DNA from: an uncultured Candidatus Saccharibacteria bacterium
GTDB lineage: Bacteria; Patescibacteriota; Saccharimonadia; Saccharimonadales; Saccharimonadaceae
DNA: 50,777 nt
Assembly (NCBI GenBank): GCA_947304395.1
Contig: CAMZBA010000008.1
Coordinates: 1 to 50,777, forward strand
Reading direction: 5' to 3'
The notes under the pieces were generated by a model that saw only the letters and a list, made by a program, of their open reading frames with translations, was not told where the DNA came from and made no database searches. Position 1 is the first letter of the stretch. Each line of letters begins with the position of its first letter. A program made the translations under genes and the position numbers. Shown one piece after another: positions 7,779 to 16,435 of this stretch.

Positions 7779-8990
7779 ATGAAATTACGCAAGGTTATCG
7801 GGACATTCTCGATCCCGTCTTTAATGACCATCGGATTCCTCGCCTCTCTGCTTTTCTTTACTATTATTGCAAAGACTGGCGGCTTTTTCGCGAGCGCAAC
7901 TTCATCGGAGTCGGCAGATAAAGATGATCAAAGTTTTGTGACTATTTATGACGGTGGCGAAAAGACCACTCTTCGCTCGGCGGCGATTACGGTGCGCGAA
8001 CTTCTGGAGCGTGCCGGTATAGTTTACGACGAGTATGATACGGTTGAGCCGGGATTAGACGATGAAATCAACTCGGAAACATTTAATATTAATATCTACC
8101 GATCACGTCAGACGGTTGTAATTGACGATAATGTTAAAAAATATGTTCGCACTTCCGCCACTGAGCCCGAGCAAGTCGCCGAAGATGCTGGCTTGAAGCT
8201 TCTTGACCAAGATATTATCGAGGTAGTTGCGTATAATGGGTTGCTCGAGAGTGGTATGACTACTGCATATCAAATCACGCGCGCAAAGACTGTAAATTTC
8301 GAATTTTATGGCAAAGACATGGTTATTCGAACCCAGGCCGATACGGTTGGCGAATTCTTGGCCGAGCAGGGGATTACTGTAGACGCTAAGGAAACCTGGT
8401 CATCGTTGCAAGATGATGTTAAGTTGAAAGACGGGATTAGTCTTGCTGTCTTCCGCCAAGGAAAACAGACAAAAACGGTAGAAGAGGTTGTAAACTACAA
8501 CACGAAAATTACCTACGACTATTCACTTAATTATGGTGTCAGAAAAGTAACAACGGCCGGGCAAAAAGGCAAAAAGACTGTGACTTATGAGATAAATATG
8601 CGTAACGGCAAAGAAATCTCACGCAAAGTCCTCTCTTCTATTGTGACGCAAAAGCCAATTGATGAGCAGGTAAAGGTTGGCATGAAAGTAGACTTACCGG
8701 CCGGCACACACAATGACTGGATGGCACAAGCGGGGATTTCTCCAAGTGACTATGGTTATGTAAACTATATCATACAGCGCGAGTCGCACTGGAATCCGCT
8801 GGCAAAGAACGTGTATAGTGGCGCAACGGGTCTGTGTCAGGCCCTTCCGGGTAGCAAGATGGCTAGCGCAGGTAGCGACTGGGCGACTAATCCAATCACT
8901 CAGCTACGCTGGTGTAACGGTTACGCTATCGGAAGATATGGTAGCTGGGCAAAAGCGTATCAATTCTGGACCGTAAATCATTGGTGGTAA
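7779..8990 (+). CDS. YabE/Rpf-like cell-wall protein (DUF348-G5-lysozyme-like)
   Basis: A secreted or membrane-anchored 403-residue protein that probably cleaves or remodels peptidoglycan. It has an N-terminal hydrophobic segment (about 12-35), two or three DUF348 ubiquitin-like repeats (about 48-210), a G5 domain (about 220-300) and a lysozyme/transglycosylase-like C-terminus with YIIQRESHWNP, containing the probable catalytic Glu, and GATGLCQALPGSKM. This architecture matches Bacillus YabE and actinobacterial resuscitation-promoting factors. The neighbouring rsmA, 1 bp downstream, reproduces the yabE-ksgA neighbourhood of Firmicutes. An upstream in-frame ATG at 7761 overlaps the promoter box, so 7779 is preferred. 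Confidence 0.85.
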   Translation: MKLRKVIGTFSIPSLMTIGFLASLLFFTIIAKTGGFFASATSSESADKDDQSFVTIYDGGEKTTLRSAAITVRELLERAGIVYDEYDTVEPGLDDEINSETFNINIYRSRQTVVIDDNVKKYVRTSATEPEQVAEDAGLKLLDQDIIEVVAYNGLLESGMTTAYQITRAKTVNFEFYGKDMVIRTQADTVGEFLAEQGITVDAKETWSSLQDDVKLKDGISLAVFRQGKQTKTVEEVVNYNTKITYDYSLNYGVRKVTTAGQKGKKTVTYEINMRNGKEISRKVLSSIVTQKPIDEQVKVGMKVDLPAGTHNDWMAQAGISPSDYGYVNYIIQRESHWNPLAKNVYSGATGLCQALPGSKMASAGSDWATNPITQLRWCNGYAIGRYGSWAKAYQFWTVNHWW

Positions 8991-8991
8991 A

Positions 8992-9756
8992 ATGAAGAAC
9001 CGAAAGTCTCTTGGCCAGCATTGGCTTAAAGATCGAGATATTTTGTTAGACATATCGGATATGGCGGCTACGGATGGCTGTGGCGTAGTGGTCGAAATCG
9101 GCCCAGGCCTCGGCACACTTACTTCGGCACTTTTTAAGAACTTTGAAAAAGTTGTCGCCATCGAGCTAGATAATCGTCTTGCCGAAAACTTACCAAAGTC
9201 GTTTCCTGGGAAAAAACTAGAAGTTCACAATCAGGATATTCTGTCACTTGAATTAGAGAGCTTAAATCTCCCAGAAGAATATGTCGTAGCTGGAAATATC
9301 CCATATTACATTACCTCTCCGATTATTCAAAAATTCCTGCACGCCAATCATCGGCCGCAAAAGATAGTACTACTTATACAAAAAGAAGTGGCCGAGCGTC
9401 TTGCCGCTGAGCCAGGCGACTATTCCATACTTGGCCTATCGGCGCAAATATATGCCAAAGTTTCTTTAGGACCAGTTGTTGGGCGTGATTTTTTTACGCC
9501 GCCACCAAAGGTAGACAGCCAAATCGTAGTTCTTGAACCGCTCGACCAGCCACTGGCAACGGAATCTACCATCGCGCTTATAAAATTAGGGTTTATAGCA
9601 CCACGCAAAAAGTTGCTAACTAATTTAGCGGTCGGCACCCACCTGCCAAAAGAGAAACTTGCTGAAATATTCACTAAGAACGAGCTGAGTCTCGACGCGC
9701 GTCCTGCTGATTTGTCAATAACGGACTGGGTTCGACTTGAAAAAAATATTCATTAG
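8992..9756 (+). CDS. rsmA: 16S rRNA (adenine1518-N6/adenine1519-N6)-dimethyltransferase
   Basis: Methylates the two adjacent adenosines in helix 45 of 16S rRNA late in 30S assembly. 254 residues with the Rossmann SAM-binding motif EIGPGLGTLT, the acidic loop IELDNRL, the catalytic NIPYYITSPI motif (N-[IL]-P-[YF]) and a C-terminal helical domain. The N-terminal SLGQHWLKD is the usual family start. The ATG follows the stop of the YabE-like gene by one base, so the two are co-transcribed. Confidence 0.95.
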   Translation: MKNRKSLGQHWLKDRDILLDISDMAATDGCGVVVEIGPGLGTLTSALFKNFEKVVAIELDNRLAENLPKSFPGKKLEVHNQDILSLELESLNLPEEYVVAGNIPYYITSPIIQKFLHANHRPQKIVLLIQKEVAERLAAEPGDYSILGLSAQIYAKVSLGPVVGRDFFTPPPKVDSQIVVLEPLDQPLATESTIALIKLGFIAPRKKLLTNLAVGTHLPKEKLAEIFTKNELSLDARPADLSITDWVRLEKNIH

Positions 9757-9805
9757 CATTATGATATTATTAAGATAACGGCTAATTTTAATGGAGGCTA
9801 ATCCG

Positions 9806-10666
9806 GTGGATTTAGACAACCAGAACCCTGCAACAACTAACACAAACACGGATTCGGCCGCACCTGATTTTGGCGGACCAATTAGCGAAGAAAAACTTAA
9901 CGCCCAGCCAGACTTCGATATGGACGTTATTGATCAAGCCGTAATGGCCGCTGGCGACACTCCAAAAGTTCAGAATACCTTTGATGTTAACGATATTAGC
10001 CTAGACGACGTTCCAACGTCGCAGCATGAACTAGATCAGCGTATGACGGACGACCCAAATCTTAACTTGGCTGGCGGTAGCGATTCCGCAGAGTCTGTCA
10101 GCTCTGATGGCTCTATTTCCAGCGACAACGCGGGTAGCACTAACGCTACTGATGATTCTTCCACCGTTTCTCTATCTATACAATCGGCAAACTCGGAAAC
10201 CATTGCCCTCGATAATGGTATTAGCGATCCCGCAATTGCGCCGTCCGAATCAGCCGCCCCAAAGGCGGAGCCGGCAGCTTCTTTTGTGGCCGGTGATATT
10301 ATTGATGAACCTGATAGCTCATCAGATAAAACGTCCGAATCGGATGCTAAGGCTAAAGAAGAACTAGACCATATGGAGGCTTCATTTGGCCAAATTAACG
10401 TTGATCCAATTGCTGCCGAAGAGAATGAAAAATCCGGCGCAAAGGTGACTGACCAACTAGGAGCTCCCAGTTCCCCGACAGAAACTACGGCAAAAGCAGA
10501 TGGTGCTGATAATGCAGCTACCCCAGCTGGTGAACCAGCACATATTGCCAATACTATTACTTCCCCAGAACAAAAAAAGAGTAAAGCCCCATTATTTATC
10601 GGCATTGGTATAGGTGTAGCGGTAATTATTATCGCAATTGTAGTTCTGCTTGTAGTTATTAAGTAG
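9806..10666 (+). CDS. Acidic tail-anchored membrane protein, unknown function
   Basis: No family recognised. Most of the 286 residues are low-complexity and rich in Asp, Ser, Ala and Thr, so probably disordered. The only hydrophobic segment is a single C-terminal helix (about 262-285; IGIGIGVAVIIIAIVVLLVV) ending in Lys, so the protein would be anchored by its tail with a long acidic region on one side. An ATG exists at 9791, but GGAGG lies inside that reading and sits 8 nt before a GTG at 9806, so the GTG is the better start. It lies between rsmA and metG with no clear terminator on either side. Confidence 0.7.
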   Translation: MDLDNQNPATTNTNTDSAAPDFGGPISEEKLNAQPDFDMDVIDQAVMAAGDTPKVQNTFDVNDISLDDVPTSQHELDQRMTDDPNLNLAGGSDSAESVSSDGSISSDNAGSTNATDDSSTVSLSIQSANSETIALDNGISDPAIAPSESAAPKAEPAASFVAGDIIDEPDSSSDKTSESDAKAKEELDHMEASFGQINVDPIAAEENEKSGAKVTDQLGAPSSPTETTAKADGADNAATPAGEPAHIANTITSPEQKKSKAPLFIGIGIGVAVIIIAIVVLLVVIK

Positions 10667-10692
10667 ACACATTCGCCTTTCTCTATAAAAGA

Positions 10693-10701
10693 TGTTAAAA
10701 T
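10693..10701 (+). promoter_or_regulatory. Extended -10 of metG
   Basis: TGTTAAAAT ends 7 nt before the metG ATG; no Shine-Dalgarno site is present, so the message is probably leaderless. Confidence 0.6.
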
Positions 10702-10708
10702 ATGATTC

Positions 10709-12118
10709 ATGAAAGAATCATATATCACTACAGCTATTCCATACGTCAACGGTAATCCGCACCTTGGCCATGCTATGGACTATCTTCTTGCGGATACACT
10801 CCGTCGGTATATGATGTATAACGGCCAAAAGGTTCGCTTGCAGGCTGGTACTGATGAACACGGCAATAAGAACTTTAAGAAAGCTGCCGAACAAGGTGTT
10901 ACTGTGCAGGAATTTGTCGATCAAAATTCTCAAAAATTCCAAGATTTCATCCATTCGCTTGGGGTAGAGTATACAGACTTCATTCGCACGACCGATCCGG
11001 ACCATGAACGTCGCTGTCAAGAAATATGGACTAAACTTTCAAATCATATTTACAAAGATAAATATACTGGTTGGTACTGCGAAGGATGTGAGGCTTTTGT
11101 GACAGATAAGGAGCGCGACGACAACCACGGCGAATGCCCCGACCACAAAAAGCCGTACGTCAAACTTAGTGAAGAGAATTATTATTTGCGCATTTCTGAT
11201 TTTAAAGATAAAATCCGTAATGCCATCGAGTCTGACAGATTAAAAATTACCCCAGCTTTCCGCAAGAAAGAGTTCCTGAATTTACTTAAAAACATGCCAG
11301 ACGTATCTATTTCGCGCCCAAAGGAACAGGTTGAATGGGGGATTCCAGTGCCTGGCGACGATAGTCAAGTGATGTATGTTTGGATTGATGCACTTTCGAA
11401 CTATATCACCGTTCTTGGCTACCCAGACAAAGACATTTCGGGCTATTGGCCAGCCCATACGCAAATCGTCGGCAAGGATATTTTGCGCTTCCATGCTGGT
11501 ATTTGGCCGGCAATGTTGCTAGGTTTAGGGCTTCCACTGGCGCACAACTTGTTAGCGCACGGTTTTATTACGGCTAATGGCGAAAAAATGTCTAAATCCA
11601 TCGGCAACGTCATCGATCCGCAAGATATTCTTGCAAAACACGGCCTAACTCCGTTTCGCTATTACTTCTTGCGCCATGCGTCTACGACGGACGACGTGGA
11701 CTTTACCTGGGAAAAATATGAAGCATCCTATAATGAACTAGCTAATGATTTGGGTAACCTTGTTCAACGACTTGCTACGCTTTGTAAAAAGAATGAGATA
11801 TCAGGGCAAAAAGTTAAAAAACGCGAAAACCCCGACTTCGATTCCCGTATGCAAAAATACGAATTCAATTTTGCGTTTGATATTCTTTGGGATGGTATCT
11901 CAGAACTAAACAAACGTATCGATGCGGAAAAGCCGTGGGTTCTCGTTAAAACTAATCCAGACAAGGCTAAAGAGGTTCTTCGGAAACTCGTGGTTGACCT
12001 ATTGGCCATAAATGATCGTCTCGCAATTTTCCTTCCAGATACAGCAGGGCAAATTGAAGAAATCTTTACAGCTAAACAAATTCAACCACCGGCAACTCCA
12101 CTGTTCCCAAAGAATTAA
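10709..12118 (+). CDS. metG: Methionine--tRNA ligase
   Basis: Charges tRNA-Met with methionine. 469 residues, class I synthetase: the HIGH motif is HLGH at 18-21 and KMSKS is at 293-297. The connective zinc-knuckle region carries CEGC and a second half reduced to ECPDHKK, so zinc binding may involve Cys/His. The anticodon-binding helical domain is short and there is no C-terminal tRNA-binding EMAP/OB domain. It is followed by a strong terminator shared with the convergent LTA-synthase-like gene. Confidence 0.96.
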   Translation: MKESYITTAIPYVNGNPHLGHAMDYLLADTLRRYMMYNGQKVRLQAGTDEHGNKNFKKAAEQGVTVQEFVDQNSQKFQDFIHSLGVEYTDFIRTTDPDHERRCQEIWTKLSNHIYKDKYTGWYCEGCEAFVTDKERDDNHGECPDHKKPYVKLSEENYYLRISDFKDKIRNAIESDRLKITPAFRKKEFLNLLKNMPDVSISRPKEQVEWGIPVPGDDSQVMYVWIDALSNYITVLGYPDKDISGYWPAHTQIVGKDILRFHAGIWPAMLLGLGLPLAHNLLAHGFITANGEKMSKSIGNVIDPQDILAKHGLTPFRYYFLRHASTTDDVDFTWEKYEASYNELANDLGNLVQRLATLCKKNEISGQKVKKRENPDFDSRMQKYEFNFAFDILWDGISELNKRIDAEKPWVLVKTNPDKAKEVLRKLVVDLLAINDRLAIFLPDTAGQIEEIFTAKQIQPPATPLFPKN

Positions 12119-12120
12119 AA

Positions 12121-12146
12121 AGGCTCCCCGCGGGGAGCCTTTTTTT
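12121..12146. terminator. Bidirectional terminator between metG and the LTA-synthase-like gene
   Basis: AGGCTCCCCG/CGGGGAGCCT is a perfect 20-bp palindrome followed by seven T on the plus strand, with an A-run on the other side that serves the minus strand. Confidence 0.9.
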
Positions 12147-12151
12147 GTGGG

Positions 12152-14047
12152 TTATTTCATCCAATACTTCTTGCCGCCTAGAATGTCGTAAGTTATTAGC
12201 TCATAGTCATCCATGACGGATGCCATATTGATTTGGCGACCCTCTAGGTAACTCGATGTTAGAATTGGTTCATTTGCGCAAACGTCATCTACGAGGTAGT
12301 ATAATGAATCTTTTTTCCAGTTCAGGCCATTTAGCATAGTGTTGACCATGCAGTTTGGAGTCGTGGTTGGTAGCTTTTTCTCACCTTGAAAACCCGATGC
12401 GTAGTTTGAATAAATAAAGTATGGGGTCACGCGCGACAAATCACGCACGGCCTTTTCCTCATGCGAATTAACAATGTCGAATAGACCCGCTGAGTGATCG
12501 CCAAAGAATAATACGACAACTTTTTTATCTAGCTTGTCCAACTCGTCAATGAATTCGCCAAGATACTTATCCGAATTATGCAATGTCTGATAATAAATTG
12601 CTATGTCTGACTTTTTCTGCTCGTCAATTTCGTCGCCCACTATTTCGAAATCCGTTTTCTCGTAAATATCTGCATTATACGGTGTATGATTTTGCATTGT
12701 TATTAAACCAATCATTTGCGGTCCCTCATTTTCTTTCAGGACTTTTAGTGTCTGCAGATAGGCTGAGCGATCATTGATATATTCCGAGTTGCCTTCATGC
12801 TCTTTAAAATCTAGTTCATTTTCGGTAATAAAGGTATCAAAATCCTCGTTTGCTAGCGAGATATTGCGCTTATACATGCCACCGTTAAATGGGTGAATCG
12901 CCGTAGTCGTGTACCCGCTTTTCTTCAGCATCCGTGCGATGGAAGGGATTTTTCCAGCTTTCGGAACTAGGGCAGTATACGGGACGGTATTTGTCCAATA
13001 ATTCGTCAGACTAGTCAATGTCTCAAATTCGATATTCGCCGTGCCGCCACCATAGTCCAATGAATACATTAGCCCGCTTGGGTATTTACTTTGGATTTTA
13101 TGAATATTCGGCAGAATTTCTCCACCTGCGTGTTCGTAATAATCTTCAAATTTTTCACCATTAAATTCGACACTCGGGTCATAAAATGATTCATTTAATA
13201 TGACTATCACGCTCGCTTTCTCTTCTTTTGAACTTTTGCGATTCATGTTTTCTTCTTCAGCGATTGCATCGTACTTGTTTTTTATGCCAGCGATCTTTTC
13301 GCGCGAATAAATCCCCGGTTCGTCTAGTTTAAGCTTCTGGAAGTTATATAAGAACCCCAGAATGAAACCGTTATCGTCGTAGTTGCGGTTTTGATTCCAG
13401 GCTGTAAAATGTGTGCCTAAAACGGGAATATCCTCATAGCGTGTTCCGTCGTGGTGTCTAATGAAGTCCGTAGAAACGAAGAATAATCCTCCCGCCAACA
13501 TGACTATTATCAGTCGCATTCCTACTGCATGTTTTTGCGTTAAGCTGTGCGTTTTCCAATTTCTAACTAGATTAAATCTTCTCGCCATATATTTTGAAAA
13601 TAGGGCGGTTAACCAAATGACTAGCAACACGGCAATGACTGTTCGTGCAATACTTCCGAAGTTTACGAATTTAGTAAGAGAACTGGCCTCGCTAGCGAGC
13701 TGAAAATCCTCCGGCAGTAAAGGAGTTTGGCGCGAATAGTATTTATATATATGTACATAAGTCAAAATGATTATCGAAATCCAACTAACGCCAGCGGCAA
13801 TAACCGGCGACCCTAGAAGCCCCCAAATAAAAACAAGCATCAGCCACATTAGAAATACATTAAATAGGTAAACCAGTGGGCTTCCGATTACGAAACTCCA
13901 AACTCGAAACATGTCATTCAGGAAATAACGATATTCTAAGAACCAAGTTAACAAAAGCGCGGCTATGAATAAAAAAATTAACGACGAAGCAATATATCGT
14001 TGCTTCTTGGTCATTTTCTTCTGTATTTTTTCAAGTTTTTTCCTCAC
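12152..14047 (-). CDS. LTA synthase family sulfatase-fold membrane protein
   Basis: Predicted to transfer phosphoglycerol or a similar group to a surface polymer. 631 residues: about five transmembrane helices in the first 200, then an extracellular alkaline-phosphatase/sulfatase domain (about 255-600). Visible active-site elements are LNESFYDPS (metal ligand Glu), YGGGTANIEFETLTS (candidate nucleophile Thr) and FFGDHSAG (metal ligands Asp-His). A longer frame begins at 14077, but the extended -10 TGTTATACT lies inside it, 6 nt before a GTG at 14047; I take that GTG as a leaderless start. It is divergent from comEC. Substrate unknown; it could be a teichoic-acid-like or glycan phosphotransferase. 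Confidence 0.85.
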   Translation of the reverse strand: MRKKLEKIQKKMTKKQRYIASSLIFLFIAALLLTWFLEYRYFLNDMFRVWSFVIGSPLVYLFNVFLMWLMLVFIWGLLGSPVIAAGVSWISIIILTYVHIYKYYSRQTPLLPEDFQLASEASSLTKFVNFGSIARTVIAVLLVIWLTALFSKYMARRFNLVRNWKTHSLTQKHAVGMRLIIVMLAGGLFFVSTDFIRHHDGTRYEDIPVLGTHFTAWNQNRNYDDNGFILGFLYNFQKLKLDEPGIYSREKIAGIKNKYDAIAEEENMNRKSSKEEKASVIVILNESFYDPSVEFNGEKFEDYYEHAGGEILPNIHKIQSKYPSGLMYSLDYGGGTANIEFETLTSLTNYWTNTVPYTALVPKAGKIPSIARMLKKSGYTTTAIHPFNGGMYKRNISLANEDFDTFITENELDFKEHEGNSEYINDRSAYLQTLKVLKENEGPQMIGLITMQNHTPYNADIYEKTDFEIVGDEIDEQKKSDIAIYYQTLHNSDKYLGEFIDELDKLDKKVVVLFFGDHSAGLFDIVNSHEEKAVRDLSRVTPYFIYSNYASGFQGEKKLPTTTPNCMVNTMLNGLNWKKDSLYYLVDDVCANEPILTSSYLEGRQINMASVMDDYELITYDILGGKKYWMK

Positions 14048-14053
14048 GTAAAT

Positions 14054-14062
14054 AGTATAACA
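14054..14062 (-). promoter_or_regulatory. Extended -10 of the LTA-synthase-like gene
   Basis: TGTTATACT on the minus strand ends 6 nt before the proposed GTG start. Confidence 0.55.
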
Positions 14063-14113
14063 GATAATCGAGCTCATGTTTGAATGCTGAATCGTTAATA
14101 TTTAAACTAAGAC

Positions 14114-15580
14114 ATGGGTTTGCTTAAGAAGAATACTGTTCATATATCCGTGGTGCCATTATCTTTTTCTGTCGGCATTGTTATTAGCGGTATTCTTTCG
14201 GTGCTATTTAATTGAACTATAGTTTTTAATTTGGTTTCTTTTGCGGGTCTGCTTATTTTTGCTTCGCTAGTAATTTCCAGTCAACTCCGGATTATATTAG
14301 CGCTAGTAGCCGGTTGCCTGCTTGGGCTATATCATTCGGGATTAAGTATTAGCAATCAAAAAATCGCCACCACGTACATTGGTCGCGAAGTAATTATTGT
14401 GGCTACTGTTCAAGATTGGCCGGAGGTCAAAAATAACCAAACCAGACTTCATTTGGGAAGTCCACACTTTAATTATAGCACAAGCGCATTAAATTGTCAA
14501 ATATATGCAACTATGTCAGGGGTATATGATGACATAGCGCGTTCGGATCAAATTACCCTTCGCGCAATGGTCAGTGAGGGCTTCGGTGATTATGCTGTCT
14601 CGATTTATCGTCCCACTTTAATCTCGATAAGCAAGCCAGATCCGCCAGACTACTTCGTAACAATTCGCAACATTTTTACGAAACGTATTCGCCAAGCCAT
14701 GGGCGATTCAGAAGAGGCGAATTTAGCGTTGGGCTTTTTAATTGGCGAGAAAGCGCTATCTGAAGATTTTAAAGCTAAACTTAGAGCCGTAGGCTTATCC
14801 CATATTGTAGTAGCGTCTGGCTTTTGCTTAGCTGCACTTTCGATTTTTGCACAGAAAAGCATGAGGAAAGTTTCTCGATTTGCGAGCTATGCCTTTGCTG
14901 GCATTTTGATTCTGTCTTTTATCATGGCGGCAGGACTTAGTCCAAGTCTTTTGCGCGCCGGGCTAGTAACGGGCTCAACATTAACGGCAGGGTACTTTGG
15001 CAGAAAATTCCACCCTGGCCGTTTATTAATATATATTGTTGCGATTTCAATTTTAATAAACCCACTCATAATTAAAAGTTTGGCATGACAGCTGTCGCTT
15101 GCGTCATATGGCGGAATTGTGTTATTGATGCCCGTGTTGAAGGAATATTTTTATGGTAATGCTACTAGTTATGTCGGCGAAATGGTTATTATCGCATTTT
15201 CGGCGCAGCTATTTTGTTTGCCTATAACTATTTATTCTTTTGGAGCTTTCTCGATCATCGGCATATTAGCGAATATTATCGTTACTCCAATAATTCCAGC
15301 AATAATGGCATTAACCTTTCTTATTGGAATTACGCCAGGCTTTGTGCCAGTAGTCCTTATCTGCAAAATAATGTTGGCGTTTCAGATTGCGGTAATTGAT
15401 GCATTGAGTAAGGCAAAATGGGCTACGGTATCAATCGGGAGTGGAAGCCCGCTAATTCTTATGATGTATATCCCCATCGTTTTGCTTATGCTATTTCTAA
15501 AATCTCGCACGAAGTATAGTTTCCGCCCCAGGTACGTACTGGATAAAATTCCAGAATATGGTAAAATATATACATGTTAA
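14114..15580 (+). pseudogene. comEC: ComEC/Rec2 competence channel, one frame with two in-frame TGA codons
   Basis: ComEC forms the inner-membrane channel for transforming DNA. One reading frame of 489 codons runs from ATG 14114 to TAA 15580, broken only by TGA at 14213-14215 and 15086-15088. The homology continues straight through both. Conserved features are the DUF4131/OB-like region (about 70-150), GLSHIVVASGF and GLSPSLLRAGLV. After the second TGA comes QLSLASYGG, matching the family's FQLSF-type motif. Both stops could be TGG (Trp) changed by one base; for the second, the context strongly suggests it. No frameshift is present. The C-terminal metallo-beta-lactamase domain of larger ComEC proteins is absent, as in short family members. 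Either this is a recent pseudogene or UGA is read through. The 3' end overlaps tsaE by 7 bp. Confidence 0.75.
15559..15567 (+). promoter_or_regulatory. Extended -10 of tsaE, inside comEC
   Basis: TGGTAAAAT ends 6 nt before the tsaE ATG, within the last codons of comEC. tsaE therefore has its own leaderless promoter and does not depend on comEC translation. Confidence 0.6.
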
Positions 15581-15978
15581 TTCATTCCGAAAAGGAAATG
15601 CTTGAATACGGCAAGAGTCTTGGCGAAACCTTACGCGCTCCACAAGTGCTTGAGTTGCTAGGCGATGTTGGTGCCGGCAAAACCACTTTAACGCGTGGTA
15701 TTGCGGAGGGGCTTGGCGTTGTCGATAGTGTCACTTCTCCCTCATTTACGCTTTCGAAAGAGTATTACGGTTCAAACTATCGTTTAATTCATTATGATTT
15801 CTATCGACTCTCCGACCCAGGTATTATGGCTGAGGATCTTGCTGAAGCGATTAGTGACCCGAAAGCCATTGTAATTGTAGAGTGGGGGCAAAGCATTCAA
15901 GATGTGCTTCCAAAAAACAGAAAAGTCATTGAAATTCGGTATATCGATGAAAAAACGAGGGAGATAAAAACAAAATGA
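15574..15978 (+). CDS. tsaE: tRNA threonylcarbamoyladenosine biosynthesis ATPase TsaE
   Basis: TsaE is the ATPase that works with TsaB-TsaD to make t6A37 in ANN-decoding tRNAs. 134 residues; Walker A GDVGAGKTT at 30-38, followed by TSPSFTLSKEYYG and HYDFYRLSDP, both hallmarks of the family, and VIVEWGQ. It ends at TGA in an ATGA overlap with tsaB, so the two are co-translated. tsaD and tsaC are not in the window. Confidence 0.95.
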   Translation: MLIHSEKEMLEYGKSLGETLRAPQVLELLGDVGAGKTTLTRGIAEGLGVVDSVTSPSFTLSKEYYGSNYRLIHYDFYRLSDPGIMAEDLAEAISDPKAIVIVEWGQSIQDVLPKNRKVIEIRYIDEKTREIKTK

Positions 15979-16307
15979 AACTATATCTAGACACGTCGCA
16001 GCCGCTCACTATTATGAAGCTCGATAATAAAACATACGAATGGGATTCTGGCCGCAATCTTGCCAAAAATCTTCTTAAATTTATTCACGACAAACTCGCA
16101 GAGAACAGGAAAGATTGGCAAGATATAACCGAAATCAGTTTTATGTCTGGCCCAGGCAGTTTTACTGGCCTACGAATTGGCGCTACAGTTGTGAACACTC
16201 TTGCTAGCCAGCTTAAAATTCCTCTATATAATCATCGTGGAGAAAAAGTAAAACTCATTATGCCAGAATATGGTCGACCTGCAAATATTACTCCCCCAAA
16301 GAAGTAA
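15975..16307 (+). CDS. tsaB: Minimal TsaB-like protein
   Basis: TsaB is the ASKHA-fold scaffold partner of TsaD in t6A synthesis. The motif SGPGSFTGLRIGATV (about 56-70) is the clear family signature. At 110 residues the protein holds only the first lobe; usual TsaB is about 220-230 residues with a second lobe. No leftover coding sequence follows in any frame in the next 130 bp, so it looks like a shortened form and not a frameshift. Its position directly after tsaE supports the call. Confidence 0.85.
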   Translation: MKLYLDTSQPLTIMKLDNKTYEWDSGRNLAKNLLKFIHDKLAENRKDWQDITEISFMSGPGSFTGLRIGATVVNTLASQLKIPLYNHRGEKVKLIMPEYGRPANITPPKK

Positions 16308-16435
16308 TCCCGTGTTACAATAACAACAGGTAAGAAGTTACCATTTCAATTTTAATGATATTTATTTAATTTATTGATATACGCACCTTCTTTTAGTTTT
16401 TGCTAGTTTAGTGTGTATATAAGAAAGAGGAAAAT

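Noticed and set aside
10036-10749. Long minus-strand open frame of 237 codons
   Set aside because: It is antisense to the low-complexity acidic gene at 9806; its composition is the mirror of Asp/Ser/Ala codons and it has no ribosome site.
14114-15580. UGA recoded genome-wide (as in Gracilibacteria/SR1, where it is Gly)
   Set aside because: glgB, tsaE, rnhA, ftsH, gatC and the pilus adhesin all end properly at TGA, several in ATGA overlaps with the next gene, and Trp and Gly are encoded normally elsewhere. Only comEC has internal TGA.
16308-16435. Missing second half of tsaB by frameshift
   Set aside because: No TsaB-like coding sequence in any frame follows; the region holds only the rny promoter and a small hairpin.
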